A stretch of DNA of 36,159 nucleotides from assembly GCA_021808545.1 (NCBI GenBank), contig JAKBBM010000019.1:1-36159 (forward strand), given 5' to 3'. A model generated the notes under the pieces. It ran no database searches. It worked only from the letters and a program-made list of their open reading frames with translations, and was not told the origin of the DNA. Positions 22,984 through 30,160 of the stretch are shown piece by piece; the stretch's first letter is position 1, and every line of letters starts with the position of its first letter. The stretch comes from Pseudomonadota bacterium (GTDB lineage: Bacteria; Pseudomonadota; Alphaproteobacteria; Acetobacterales; Acetobacteraceae). The position numbers and the translations under genes were made by a program.

Positions 22984-24105
22984 TTATAGCCCGCGCAACG
23001 TTGCGTAGCGCTCGAGGCAGAAGGCGCTGTCGCCCAGCAGGCTGGCGGCCCGTTGCGCGCGTTTCAGGTAAAGGCCGATATCAAACTCATCAGTCACCCC
23101 GATACCGCCATGCAGCTGCACGGCTTCGGCCGTGACATGGCGCGCCGTGGTGCTGAGCTTGGCTTTTGCCATAGCTGTCAGGCGCGGGGCCTCGGCGGGC
23201 ATTTCATCCCATGCCCACGCGGCCTTGGCCACGATTGAACGGGAGATTTCAAGATCGCCAAAGAGCAGGGCGGCGCGGTGCTGGAGGGCCTGGAACTCAC
23301 CGATCACGCGTCCGAACTGTACGCGCGTTTTAAGATAATCAACCGTCCGGTCGAATGCCTCTTGCGCGGCGCCGAGCATTTCCGCCGCCAGATGCAGGCG
23401 GCCCGCATCCAGGATACGGGTGAGCAGCGCCGTGGCGTCGGCGCCCTGGCACAGAATGTCGGCCGAGCTGTTATTAAAGGTTATCGTAACGTAAGGCTGA
23501 CTATCGAGCCCCATCGTGGTTTGCGCCGCGACGGTGGCGTCATGGGCATCGACCAGGAACAGGCCTAGCGCGCCGGCCGTATCGCGCGCGGCCACGATCA
23601 GGCGATCGGCGATGTTGCCGTCGATGACATTGACCTTGCGCCCCGAGAGCGTGGCACGTCCGTCCGCGAGGCTGGCCTGTGTGGCGATGGCCTCTGGATT
23701 ATGGCGCGATGTTTCATCAACAGCGATGGCGACACACAGCGATCCGGCGGCCAGCTTGGCCAGCACGTCGTTGGCTTGGACGGCGTTGCCGCTCTCGCGC
23801 AGCGCTAGCGCGCCCATGACCGCAGTCGACAAGAATGGGCCGGTCGTCAGGCTGCGGCCCATCATCTCGCAGACCTGCACGCTGGCAACCATGCCAAGCC
23901 CCGCCCCGCCGGCGGTTTCCGGCAGCAAAATACCGGGCAGGCCAAGCTCGGTCATTTCCGCCCACGCGCCACGCGCGGCGGCGGTAAGGTCATGCTCTGC
24001 CCGGTTGCGGCGCAGTGTTTTTATCGATTCGAGATCCGCGAACAATTTACCGGCGGACTCACGAATCATCCTGACATCATCAGAAATCAATAAGGACACG
24101 ATCAT
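22984..24105 (-). CDS. Acyl-CoA dehydrogenase, subunit-like (short form)
   Basis: A 373-residue FAD enzyme of the acyl-CoA dehydrogenase fold. Visible are the N-terminal helical domain (ISDDVRMIRESAGKLFADLE), GLPGILLPETAGGAGLG, and the C-terminal LKTRVQFGRVIGEFQALQHRAALLFGDLEI and VQLHGGIGVTDEFDIGLYLKRAQRAASLLGD. The middle domain has lost the usual YCLTEP... motif (NPEAIATQASLADG only), as in the smaller subunit of heteromeric acyl-CoA dehydrogenases. GGAG precedes ATG 24105. It follows the other acyl-CoA dehydrogenase by 33 bp. Confidence 0.9.
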   Translation of the reverse strand: MIVSLLISDDVRMIRESAGKLFADLESIKTLRRNRAEHDLTAAARGAWAEMTELGLPGILLPETAGGAGLGMVASVQVCEMMGRSLTTGPFLSTAVMGALALRESGNAVQANDVLAKLAAGSLCVAIAVDETSRHNPEAIATQASLADGRATLSGRKVNVIDGNIADRLIVAARDTAGALGLFLVDAHDATVAAQTTMGLDSQPYVTITFNNSSADILCQGADATALLTRILDAGRLHLAAEMLGAAQEAFDRTVDYLKTRVQFGRVIGEFQALQHRAALLFGDLEISRSIVAKAAWAWDEMPAEAPRLTAMAKAKLSTTARHVTAEAVQLHGGIGVTDEFDIGLYLKRAQRAASLLGDSAFCLERYATLRGL

Positions 24106-24138
24106 TATGCTCCATGGCTATGGATAGCAGGCGGATTG

Positions 24139-25302
24139 TTAGCCGCCGGGCAATTCGAGGACACGCTTGGCAATGATATTGAGCTGAATTTCCGACGTAC
24201 CGCCGCCAATTCGGGTGGTAAGGGCATTCAGCCAATCGATGGCCGTGCGGGCCTTCGGTCCTTCAAGATCTTGGCCTGCATTGCCAAGGATTGCCAGCAT
24301 GAGCTCCTGACGCTTCACATCCAGCTCAGAGCTGTAATATTTCAGCAGCGAGGATTTCGCGCCCAGCTGAACGCCGGCGGCGGCCTCATCCTGGTAGCGT
24401 TCGAGCAGGGCATCGAAGGCGGATAGCTCAAGATCCAGGGTCGCGATCTGGCCGCGCAACATCGGCTCGGCGCGCAGGGCCGCGGCATCCATCTCACGCA
24501 GGGCGAATTCCGCCGGCAGCTCGGCGCGCGCATGCACGCCGCCGATGGCCTGGCGCTCGAACAGAAGAAGATATTTCGCGACATCCCAGCCGCGGTTGAG
24601 CGTTCCGACCAGATTCTCCTTGGGAACTTTCACATTGTCGAAGAAGACCTGCGAAAAATGCTCGTTCCCCGAAATCAGGCGCAGCGGCGAGGCCTGCAGG
24701 CCAGGGGTGCTCATGTCGTCGATCAGCAAAAAGCTGATGCCGTCATGGCGGGCCTTGCTGGGGTCGGTGCGCACCAGGCAGAACATGGCGTCGGACAGAT
24801 GGCCATAAGAGGTCCAGATTTTTTGGCCATTAATCACGAATTCATCGCTGATCAGCTCGGCCTTAGTTTGCAGGCTGACAAGATCGGAGCCGGCATTGGG
24901 CTCCGAATAGCCCTGGCACCAGCGCACTTCGCCGCGTACGATGGGGGGAAGATATTTGCGCTTTTGGGCTTCCGTGCCGAACTTCAAAAGCGCCGGCCCC
25001 AGCATCCAGACACCCAGGCTGGTTAAGGGCGAGCGGGCGTTGATGCGGGCCATTTCCTCGCGCAAGACCGCGGCCTCGTCCGCGGTGAGCCCGCCGCCGC
25101 CATATTCGCGCGGCCATTCCGGCGCCGTCCAGCCTTTTTCGGCCATGCGCGCGAGCCATTGGCGCTGGGCCTCATTCTTAAAGACCCAGCGCTTGCCCCC
25201 GAAGCAATGGTCGGCCTCGGTCATCGGGCCGCGCATTTCCGCGGGACAATTGGCGTCGAGCCATGCCCTCACTTCCATCCTGAAGGCATTGGATTCATTC
25301 AT
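24139..25302 (-). CDS. Acyl-CoA dehydrogenase (FadE-like)
   Basis: A 387-residue enzyme with KGWTAPEWPREYGGGGLTADEAAVLREEMARINARSP, the FAD/substrate motif CQGYSEPNAGSDLVSLQTKA, INGQKIWTSYGHLSD and the C-terminal IGGGTSEIQLNIIAKRVLELP. It introduces an alpha-beta double bond in an acyl-CoA. Together with the next gene it looks like a heteromeric pair of the kind used in bacterial steroid side-chain catabolism. ATG 25302 lies in the divergent region shared with the TetR gene, beside the operator-like dyad at 25323-25342. Confidence 0.92.
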   Translation of the reverse strand: MNESNAFRMEVRAWLDANCPAEMRGPMTEADHCFGGKRWVFKNEAQRQWLARMAEKGWTAPEWPREYGGGGLTADEAAVLREEMARINARSPLTSLGVWMLGPALLKFGTEAQKRKYLPPIVRGEVRWCQGYSEPNAGSDLVSLQTKAELISDEFVINGQKIWTSYGHLSDAMFCLVRTDPSKARHDGISFLLIDDMSTPGLQASPLRLISGNEHFSQVFFDNVKVPKENLVGTLNRGWDVAKYLLLFERQAIGGVHARAELPAEFALREMDAAALRAEPMLRGQIATLDLELSAFDALLERYQDEAAAGVQLGAKSSLLKYYSSELDVKRQELMLAILGNAGQDLEGPKARTAIDWLNALTTRIGGGTSEIQLNIIAKRVLELPGG

Positions 25303-25322
25303 TTTCTACGCCCCCCCAAAAA

Positions 25323-25342
25323 CATAATGTATTATACTTATC
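25323..25342. promoter_or_regulatory. Operator-like dyad in the divergent acyl-CoA dehydrogenase/TetR region
   Basis: CATAATG followed by TATTATACTTATC. The right half matches the half-site of the perfect palindrome at 28755-28784 (CATTATACTAATATC) in 10 of its inner 11 bases after the centre base; the left half keeps ATAATG. Its position between two divergent starts suggests autoregulation by the TetR protein. Confidence 0.6.
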
Positions 25343-25408
25343 ATCCCAAAATTGGGCGCGCAACCCATAACTATTGCGCCAATGGCGCGTGGCGGGATAG
25401 GCAAGAGT

Positions 25409-26083
25409 ATGAGTACGAGAGAAAAGAACAAGAATGCAAGGCGTATGGCTATCCTTGATGCCGCGCGCCAGCTGATCCGCGATGCGAAGAGCAACGACTT
25501 CTCGATGTCGGAATTGGCGGCCAAGGCAGGGGTGAGCCTGGTGACGCCCTATAATCTGTTCGGCTCAAAATCTGATATTTTGTTGGAAATTGCCCGGACC
25601 GATGTTTACCAGCGGGCCACCGACATCACCGCGTTGAGCAAGCAGGGGCTGCCATTTTGGGTGGCGGGAACGGCGCGGCTGCTGGGGCGTATTTTTTATA
25701 CGAACCGACATTTTTACCGGCGGCTGATTATTACACTGGTCGCGCAGGAGCGCGCGGCCAATTTCCGCGAATTGCTGGAAGTAAATTACCGGCTTTTTGA
25801 ACAACCCCTGCAAAATCTGTGCGATGCGGGCGCGTTGCCCCAGGGGCCGCCGGTTGATGTGCTGGCACGGCATGTTTCGCGCAGCGTGATCGGCTCCTTG
25901 CAGGATTGCCTGAATGAGCGCGGATCGGAAGAACTGCTAAGTGGTGAGTTGGAAGTTGGGCTTAGTTTGCTACTAATGGGGTGTGCCGGTCCGGCCGACC
26001 GCAAGGCGCTGCTCAAGCAAATCGCCCCCATAACGGCGGCGCAGGGGCAGAGCTTGTCAAAGTCGGATGGGCCTGTTAATTAA
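25409..26083 (+). CDS. TetR-family transcriptional regulator
   Basis: A 224-residue regulator with an N-terminal TetR helix-turn-helix (about residues 10-58, ARRMAILDAARQLIRDAKSNDFSMSELAAKAGVSLVTPYNLFGSKSDILLEI) and an all-helical ligand domain. The recognition-helix portion has TPYNLFGSK where most have TFYRHFxSK. ATG 25409 follows a weak AAGAG; ATG 25385 is an alternative. It lies upstream of the CoA-ligase gene and opposite the acyl-CoA dehydrogenases, and probably represses the palindromic sites at 20201, 25323 and 28755. Ligand is likely a CoA ester or pathway intermediate, by inference. Confidence 0.9.
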   Translation: MSTREKNKNARRMAILDAARQLIRDAKSNDFSMSELAAKAGVSLVTPYNLFGSKSDILLEIARTDVYQRATDITALSKQGLPFWVAGTARLLGRIFYTNRHFYRRLIITLVAQERAANFRELLEVNYRLFEQPLQNLCDAGALPQGPPVDVLARHVSRSVIGSLQDCLNERGSEELLSGELEVGLSLLLMGCAGPADRKALLKQIAPITAAQGQSLSKSDGPVN

Positions 26084-26087
26084 AATC

Positions 26088-26107
26088 AATTATGATTTTT
26101 AGGGTTG
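26088..26107. promoter_or_regulatory. Inverted repeat between TetR and the CoA ligase
   Basis: AAAATCA and TGATTTT arms of 7 bp around ATTA, in the 31-bp gap after the TetR stop. It differs from the ATTATAC-type dyads. It may be a weak operator or a small hairpin that modulates read-through. Confidence 0.3.
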
Positions 26108-26114
26108 GGGATGT

Positions 26115-27797
26115 ATGTCTTTTTTAGACGAACTTGATCAAATCCGCTCTGATCTATCGGGTCCGGGAAAACCTTTTGAATTTACGACGGCGCGGATCGG
26201 CGATGTCGATCTGCCGGTATATAAATTCATGCCGCCGAATATCACGCACACGATTTGCCAAGCCAAGCAATTTGGGGCGCGTGAGTTCGTGGTTGATGGC
26301 GAGCGGCGCCTGACCTATGCCGATATATTGGGGCAGGCGGGCGGCTTGGCGCGCATTCTGACCGCGCAGTACCATATCGGCCAGGGCAAGCGCGTGGCCG
26401 TTGCCATGCGCAATTCGCCGGAATGTATCGTCGCCTATCTGGCGGTGTTGTTGGCGGGCGCGACGGCGGTTGCGGTGAACAGCCGTGGTGCGCGCGATGA
26501 AATGCGCCACGCCGTGCAGGATACGGAATGCTCTTTGCTGATCGCTGACGATAAACGGGCGGCTTTGCTGGAGAGCGCGCATCTGTGCGAGATGTTGGTG
26601 GCCAAAGGGAGCGTCTTTGAAGGGCGCAACCGTGAGCCGCTGGTCATTGAGCCCGTGGAACCGGAGCCCTCAAGCGTGGCGCCGGATGATGCGGCGCTGA
26701 TTCTCTTTACGTCGGGGACGACCGGGCGGCCCAAGGGGGCGGTGCTGACGCATCGCAATGTCGGCACCTTTTTGTACGGGCTGCAACATCATGGCGCGAC
26801 GATGTTGGCCTATGCGGCCCAGCAGGCGAATTGCACGCTCGAGGCGCTGCGCGCGATGCTGCCGCAAACCGCGACCTTTGGTATTTTCCCGCTCTTTCAC
26901 GTGAGTGGCATTTGCTCTATGGTGCTGGGGGCGATGCAGGGCGGCGGTAAGATCGTCATGCTTGAGCGATGGGACCCGGTGCGTGCGCTGGCGCTCGCGG
27001 AACGTGAGAAAATCACCATGTTGCAGGGTCCGCCTTCGGTGCTTTGGGACGTGCTCAACAGCCCGGCCTTCGCCGAGAGCGACCTGCGCAGCCTGACCAA
27101 TGTCGGGATTGGCGGCCAGGCCACGCCGTTGAACCTGATTGACGCGCTGAACCGCGCGCTGCCCAGCGTGGCCTTGGGCACGGGCTTTGGCATGACGGAG
27201 ACAACCGGCTCCATCGCCGCCAGCATGGGGCCTGAATTTATGGCCAATCCAAAGTCCGCGGGCCGGATCATGCCCGGCGTCTTGGTGCGCGTGCTTGATG
27301 AGCATGGGCATGAGGTGCCGCAAGGCGGTGTCGGCGAGATCTGGGTGCGCGGCGCCCTGGTTATGGCGGGCTATTGGAACAATCCCGACGCCAATGAAGA
27401 GGTGCTCGTGGATGGATGGCTGCGCACGGGCGATATCGGCTTTGTTGACCAGGACCGCTACATCACCATCGTTGATCGTAAGAAGGATGTGGTGATTCGC
27501 GGCGGCGAGAATATTTACTGCGCCGAGCTCGAGCGTGTTTTCCAATCCTTCCCTGGTGTTTTCGAGGTGGCTGCGTTTGGCGTGCCCGATGAGCGCTGGG
27601 GCGAGCGCGTGGTGCTGGCGGTTGTGCCGCAGCCGGGTGAGACGCTCGCGGTCGATGAGATTTTGGCGCATGGCGCCAGCCGGTTGGCTGACTATAAACG
27701 CCCCTCGGAGGTTTTCTTCACCCCGCCCTTCGAGCGCAACGTGGTTGGAAAAATCGACAAGATTAAGCTGCGCAAAGCTTATCTCGAGAGACAATAA
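26115..27797 (+). CDS. AMP-dependent acyl-CoA synthetase/ligase (class I adenylate-forming)
   Basis: A 560-residue ligase that activates a carboxylic acid to its acyl-CoA through an acyl-adenylate. It has the P-loop LFTSGTTGRPKGAVLTH (about residue 195), FPLFHVSGICSMVLGA, the adenylate motif GFGMTETTGSIAAS, GDIGFVDQDRYITIVDRKKDVVIRGGENIYCAELE, and the catalytic Lys in NVVGKIDKIKLRK at the C-terminus. All core motifs are intact. ATG 26115 is used; the ATG four bases earlier is in another frame. It ties the island to CoA-ester chemistry and feeds the acyl-CoA dehydrogenase pair. Confidence 0.93.
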   Translation: MSFLDELDQIRSDLSGPGKPFEFTTARIGDVDLPVYKFMPPNITHTICQAKQFGAREFVVDGERRLTYADILGQAGGLARILTAQYHIGQGKRVAVAMRNSPECIVAYLAVLLAGATAVAVNSRGARDEMRHAVQDTECSLLIADDKRAALLESAHLCEMLVAKGSVFEGRNREPLVIEPVEPEPSSVAPDDAALILFTSGTTGRPKGAVLTHRNVGTFLYGLQHHGATMLAYAAQQANCTLEALRAMLPQTATFGIFPLFHVSGICSMVLGAMQGGGKIVMLERWDPVRALALAEREKITMLQGPPSVLWDVLNSPAFAESDLRSLTNVGIGGQATPLNLIDALNRALPSVALGTGFGMTETTGSIAASMGPEFMANPKSAGRIMPGVLVRVLDEHGHEVPQGGVGEIWVRGALVMAGYWNNPDANEEVLVDGWLRTGDIGFVDQDRYITIVDRKKDVVIRGGENIYCAELERVFQSFPGVFEVAAFGVPDERWGERVVLAVVPQPGETLAVDEILAHGASRLADYKRPSEVFFTPPFERNVVGKIDKIKLRKAYLERQ

Positions 27798-27822
27798 CGC
27801 TTTAATTTTAGGGAATGACACG

Positions 27823-28689
27823 ATGTCTTATTTAGATGGCGGCAAAGTGATCGATTTGATGTTCGGTTTGCCGGATGTCGGGGCGTTGAACGCGGCTTAT
27901 GAATCCTTCAAGCCGCTCTACCGCGACCCCAAGGCCCGCAACTATAAAATGCCGGCCCAGTACATGTTCAAGTCGATCCCCGATATTGGTGAGTTGAAGG
28001 ATCCTGTCGGCTGGGCCGTTGAGCAGATGGACAAGTTCAACATCGAGCGCGCCCTGATCGGGATTGATCCGAACTCGGACCTGCCGCGTGTCGCCCGCGA
28101 CCGCTTCCCCGACCGCTTTATTTTCGATGTGCCGGTTGATCCGAATCACGGTGTCGACGAGGTTCGCCGCCTGAAGGCCTTGACCCGCGAATATGATGTG
28201 CGCTCGGTCAGCGTCTTTCCGTGCGGGTGCAATCCGCAGGTGCCAATCAACGATAAACGCCTGTTCGTGACCTATGCGGCCTGCGTGGAGCTGGGGCTGC
28301 CGATCTTCGTGAATGTGGGCGTGCCGGGGCCGTTGGTGCCGATGGCGCCGCAAATGGTCGAGCTGGTCGATGAGGTCTGCTGGTTCTTCCCCGAGCTGAA
28401 ATTCATCATGCGCCATGGGGCCGAGCCGCACCAGGACATGGCCGTGAAGCTGATGCTGAAATGGCCAAACCTGTTCTATTCCACCAGCGCGTTCGCGCCC
28501 AAGCATTATCCGCGGGCCATCATCAACTACGCCAATACCCGCGGCGCGGATAAAGTCATGTATGCGGGCTACTTCCCAATGGGGCTGTCGCTGGAGCGGA
28601 TTTTCTCGGATATGCGCAATGTGCCGTTTAAGCCGGAGGTCTTGGAGAAGTTCCTCTACGGCAACGCCAAGCGCGTTCTGGGGCTGTAA
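27823..28689 (+). CDS. Amidohydrolase-fold protein lacking the usual metal ligands
   Basis: A 288-residue protein with the TIM-barrel pattern of the amidohydrolase (PF04909, ACMSD-like) family: VGWAVEQMDKFNIERALIGIDPNSD, FDVPVDPNHGVDEVRRLKAL, ELGLPIFVNVGVPGP, FFPELKFIMRHGAEPHQDMAVKLMLKWPNLFYSTSAFAPKHY and a C-terminal VLEKFLYGNAKRVLGL. The N-terminal DxHxH is replaced by IDLMFG and the late catalytic Asp (normally GSDYP) by YAGYFPMG. It may be a non-hydrolytic or metal-free member. ATG 27823 has AGGGA eight bases upstream. It ends just before a strong terminator and is likely co-transcribed with the CoA ligase. Confidence 0.85.
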   Translation: MSYLDGGKVIDLMFGLPDVGALNAAYESFKPLYRDPKARNYKMPAQYMFKSIPDIGELKDPVGWAVEQMDKFNIERALIGIDPNSDLPRVARDRFPDRFIFDVPVDPNHGVDEVRRLKALTREYDVRSVSVFPCGCNPQVPINDKRLFVTYAACVELGLPIFVNVGVPGPLVPMAPQMVELVDEVCWFFPELKFIMRHGAEPHQDMAVKLMLKWPNLFYSTSAFAPKHYPRAIINYANTRGADKVMYAGYFPMGLSLERIFSDMRNVPFKPEVLEKFLYGNAKRVLGL

Positions 28690-28698
28690 GGTAACGCC

Positions 28699-28738
28699 AA
28701 GGGGCGCGGCAACATTGGGGCCGCGCCCCTTTTATTTT
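28699..28738 (+). terminator. Intrinsic terminator after the amidohydrolase gene
   Basis: AAGGGGCGCGGC and GCCGCGCCCCTT form a 12-bp GC-rich stem with a 9-base loop, followed by TTTATTTT. It separates the TetR-ligase-amidohydrolase unit from the Rieske promoter. Confidence 0.9.
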
Positions 28739-28740
28739 CG

Positions 28741-28768
28741 TTGACGTTATTTTGGATATTAGTATAAT
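28741..28768 (+). promoter_or_regulatory. Sigma70 promoter of the Rieske oxygenase gene
   Basis: TTGACG (28741-28746), 16-base spacer and TATAAT (28763-28768). The -10 lies entirely inside the palindrome at 28755-28784, so binding of a repressor there would block RNA polymerase. Confidence 0.75.
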
Positions 28769-28784
28769 GCATTATACTAATATC
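28755..28784. promoter_or_regulatory. Perfect 30-bp palindromic operator
   Basis: Half-site GATATTAGTATAATG is followed at once by its exact reverse complement CATTATACTAATATC, with no mismatch over 30 bp and no extension beyond. The length and lack of spacer fit a TetR-family dimer or pair of dimers. It covers the -10 of the Rieske promoter, with a leader of about 150 bases to ATG 28924. Related half-sites occur at 20201-20215 and 25323-25342. Confidence 0.85.
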
Positions 28785-28923
28785 GCGCCAACCGAGCGGC
28801 AGTCCGCCCTGTCCGGCACGATATGGTGGCGAGGCGCGTATGGTTTCGTGATTGATCCAACCCGCCGCAAATAAGCCGGCTAGGCCGGTTGGCACTGACG
28901 TAATTTTTGAGGAGACGACGCAA

Positions 28924-30030
28924 ATGGATCAGCAAAGCGCCCAGGACGCGCGCACCGCGCCCGTTGCGGTTTGGAGCATTCTTGAGAAGATGACGCCCGA
29001 GCAGAAGGTGGCTTGGCGTATTGCCGATGTAACCGGCAACCCGGCCTCCAAGGAGCGCGGTACCGAGGATCTGCCCTTCCCGTATGGCTGGTACGCGGTT
29101 TGTTATTCCGATGAGCTGGCCGTGGGGCAGGTGAAGCCGATGCGCTATTTCGCCCGCGAGCTGGTGGCGTGGCGTGGCGAAGATGGCCAGGCGCGCGTGC
29201 TCGATGCCTATTGTAAACATTTGGGCGCGCATATGGGTCATGGCGGCAAGGTCAATGGTAATTTGCTGGAATGTCCGTTTCATGCTTGGCGGTATGATGG
29301 CACGGGCAGCGTTAAGGAAATTCCCTATGCCCGCGTGATTCCGCCCCAGGCCAAGCGCTCGTGCGGCAACTGGCACGTTGCCGAGGCGAACGGGTTTGTG
29401 TGGGTCTGGTACCATCCCGAGGGCGTTGAGCCGATGTGGGAGGTGGAGCGCTTCCCCGAGACGGAAAGCTCCGACTGGGCGCCGTATGAGCGCTATGAGT
29501 GGCATGTTGCCTCGGCGTTGCAATTCATTGCCGAAAACACCGCAGATCTCGCGCATTTCAAATACGTGCATGGCACCGCCACCTATCCGACCGCCAAGAT
29601 CGTCTTTAATGGCCATCTGCGTAACGGGTTGGTCGAGGCCAAGATGGGCACGCCGCGCGGCGAAGTCGATGGCAAGATCGTCAATGACAGTTTCGGTCCG
29701 GGTCAGTCCTCCGTGCGCTTCAGCGGCATTTCCGAGACCTTGCTGGTGGCGGCGATCACCCCGGTTGAGAAGGACCTGCTGCACTCGCGCTTCGCCTTCA
29801 CCCAGCCAAAGGCGCAGATGAGCGGGCCGATGGCCGGTGTCGCCAAGGCGCTGATCAAGGATATCGTCAAGCAGTTCGACCAGGACAAGATCATCTGGGA
29901 CCGCCAGCGCTTTGTCGAGCGCGCCCTGGTCTGCGATGGCGATGGCCCGATTGGTGATTTCCGCCGCTGGTACTACCAGTTCTACGCCGAATGGAAGGGT
30001 GGCAATAAGCCTTTGACCGCCGAAGGATAA
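28924..30030 (+). CDS. Rieske non-heme iron oxygenase, KshA-like
   Basis: A 368-residue oxygenase alpha subunit. The Rieske 2Fe-2S motif is DAYCKHLG...NLLECPFHAWRYDG (C-x-H, then C-x2-H). The mononuclear iron site is ENTADLAHFKYVHG (two His, four residues between). The conserved segments IPYARVIPPQAK, VWVWYHPEG and the C-terminal GPIGDFRRWYYQFYAEW resemble the 3-ketosteroid 9-alpha-hydroxylase KshA and DAF-36 group more than classical benzene-type dioxygenases. GAGGAG lies nine bases before ATG 28924. A reductase partner is needed for activity and is not encoded here. Substrate cannot be read from sequence. Confidence 0.92.
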   Translation: MDQQSAQDARTAPVAVWSILEKMTPEQKVAWRIADVTGNPASKERGTEDLPFPYGWYAVCYSDELAVGQVKPMRYFARELVAWRGEDGQARVLDAYCKHLGAHMGHGGKVNGNLLECPFHAWRYDGTGSVKEIPYARVIPPQAKRSCGNWHVAEANGFVWVWYHPEGVEPMWEVERFPETESSDWAPYERYEWHVASALQFIAENTADLAHFKYVHGTATYPTAKIVFNGHLRNGLVEAKMGTPRGEVDGKIVNDSFGPGQSSVRFSGISETLLVAAITPVEKDLLHSRFAFTQPKAQMSGPMAGVAKALIKDIVKQFDQDKIIWDRQRFVERALVCDGDGPIGDFRRWYYQFYAEWKGGNKPLTAEG

Positions 30031-30059
30031 GGTAAATCCTCGGTTTGAGGATAGAGCGC

Positions 30060-30083
30060 AGGCGGAGCTTCACGGCTCCGCCT
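30060..30083 (+). terminator. Hairpin after the Rieske gene
   Basis: AGGCGGAGC pairs with GCTCCGCCT around a 6-base loop, 30 bases after the Rieske stop. There is no T-run, so termination may be partial and allow read-through to the amidase. Confidence 0.55.
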
Positions 30084-30160
30084 GATCGCGCGACGGTGAT
30101 AATAAAAATCAGGCCGGGCTGGATCATGTGGGAACAGCGATGGCGATCTTGGGGGTGAAT

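Noticed and set aside
26670-27821. 383-codon minus-strand frame
   Set aside because: Antisense of the CoA ligase, which has all its core motifs; composition is Arg/His-rich.
28777-29784. 335-codon minus-strand frame
   Set aside because: Antisense of the Rieske oxygenase, which carries intact metal-binding motifs.
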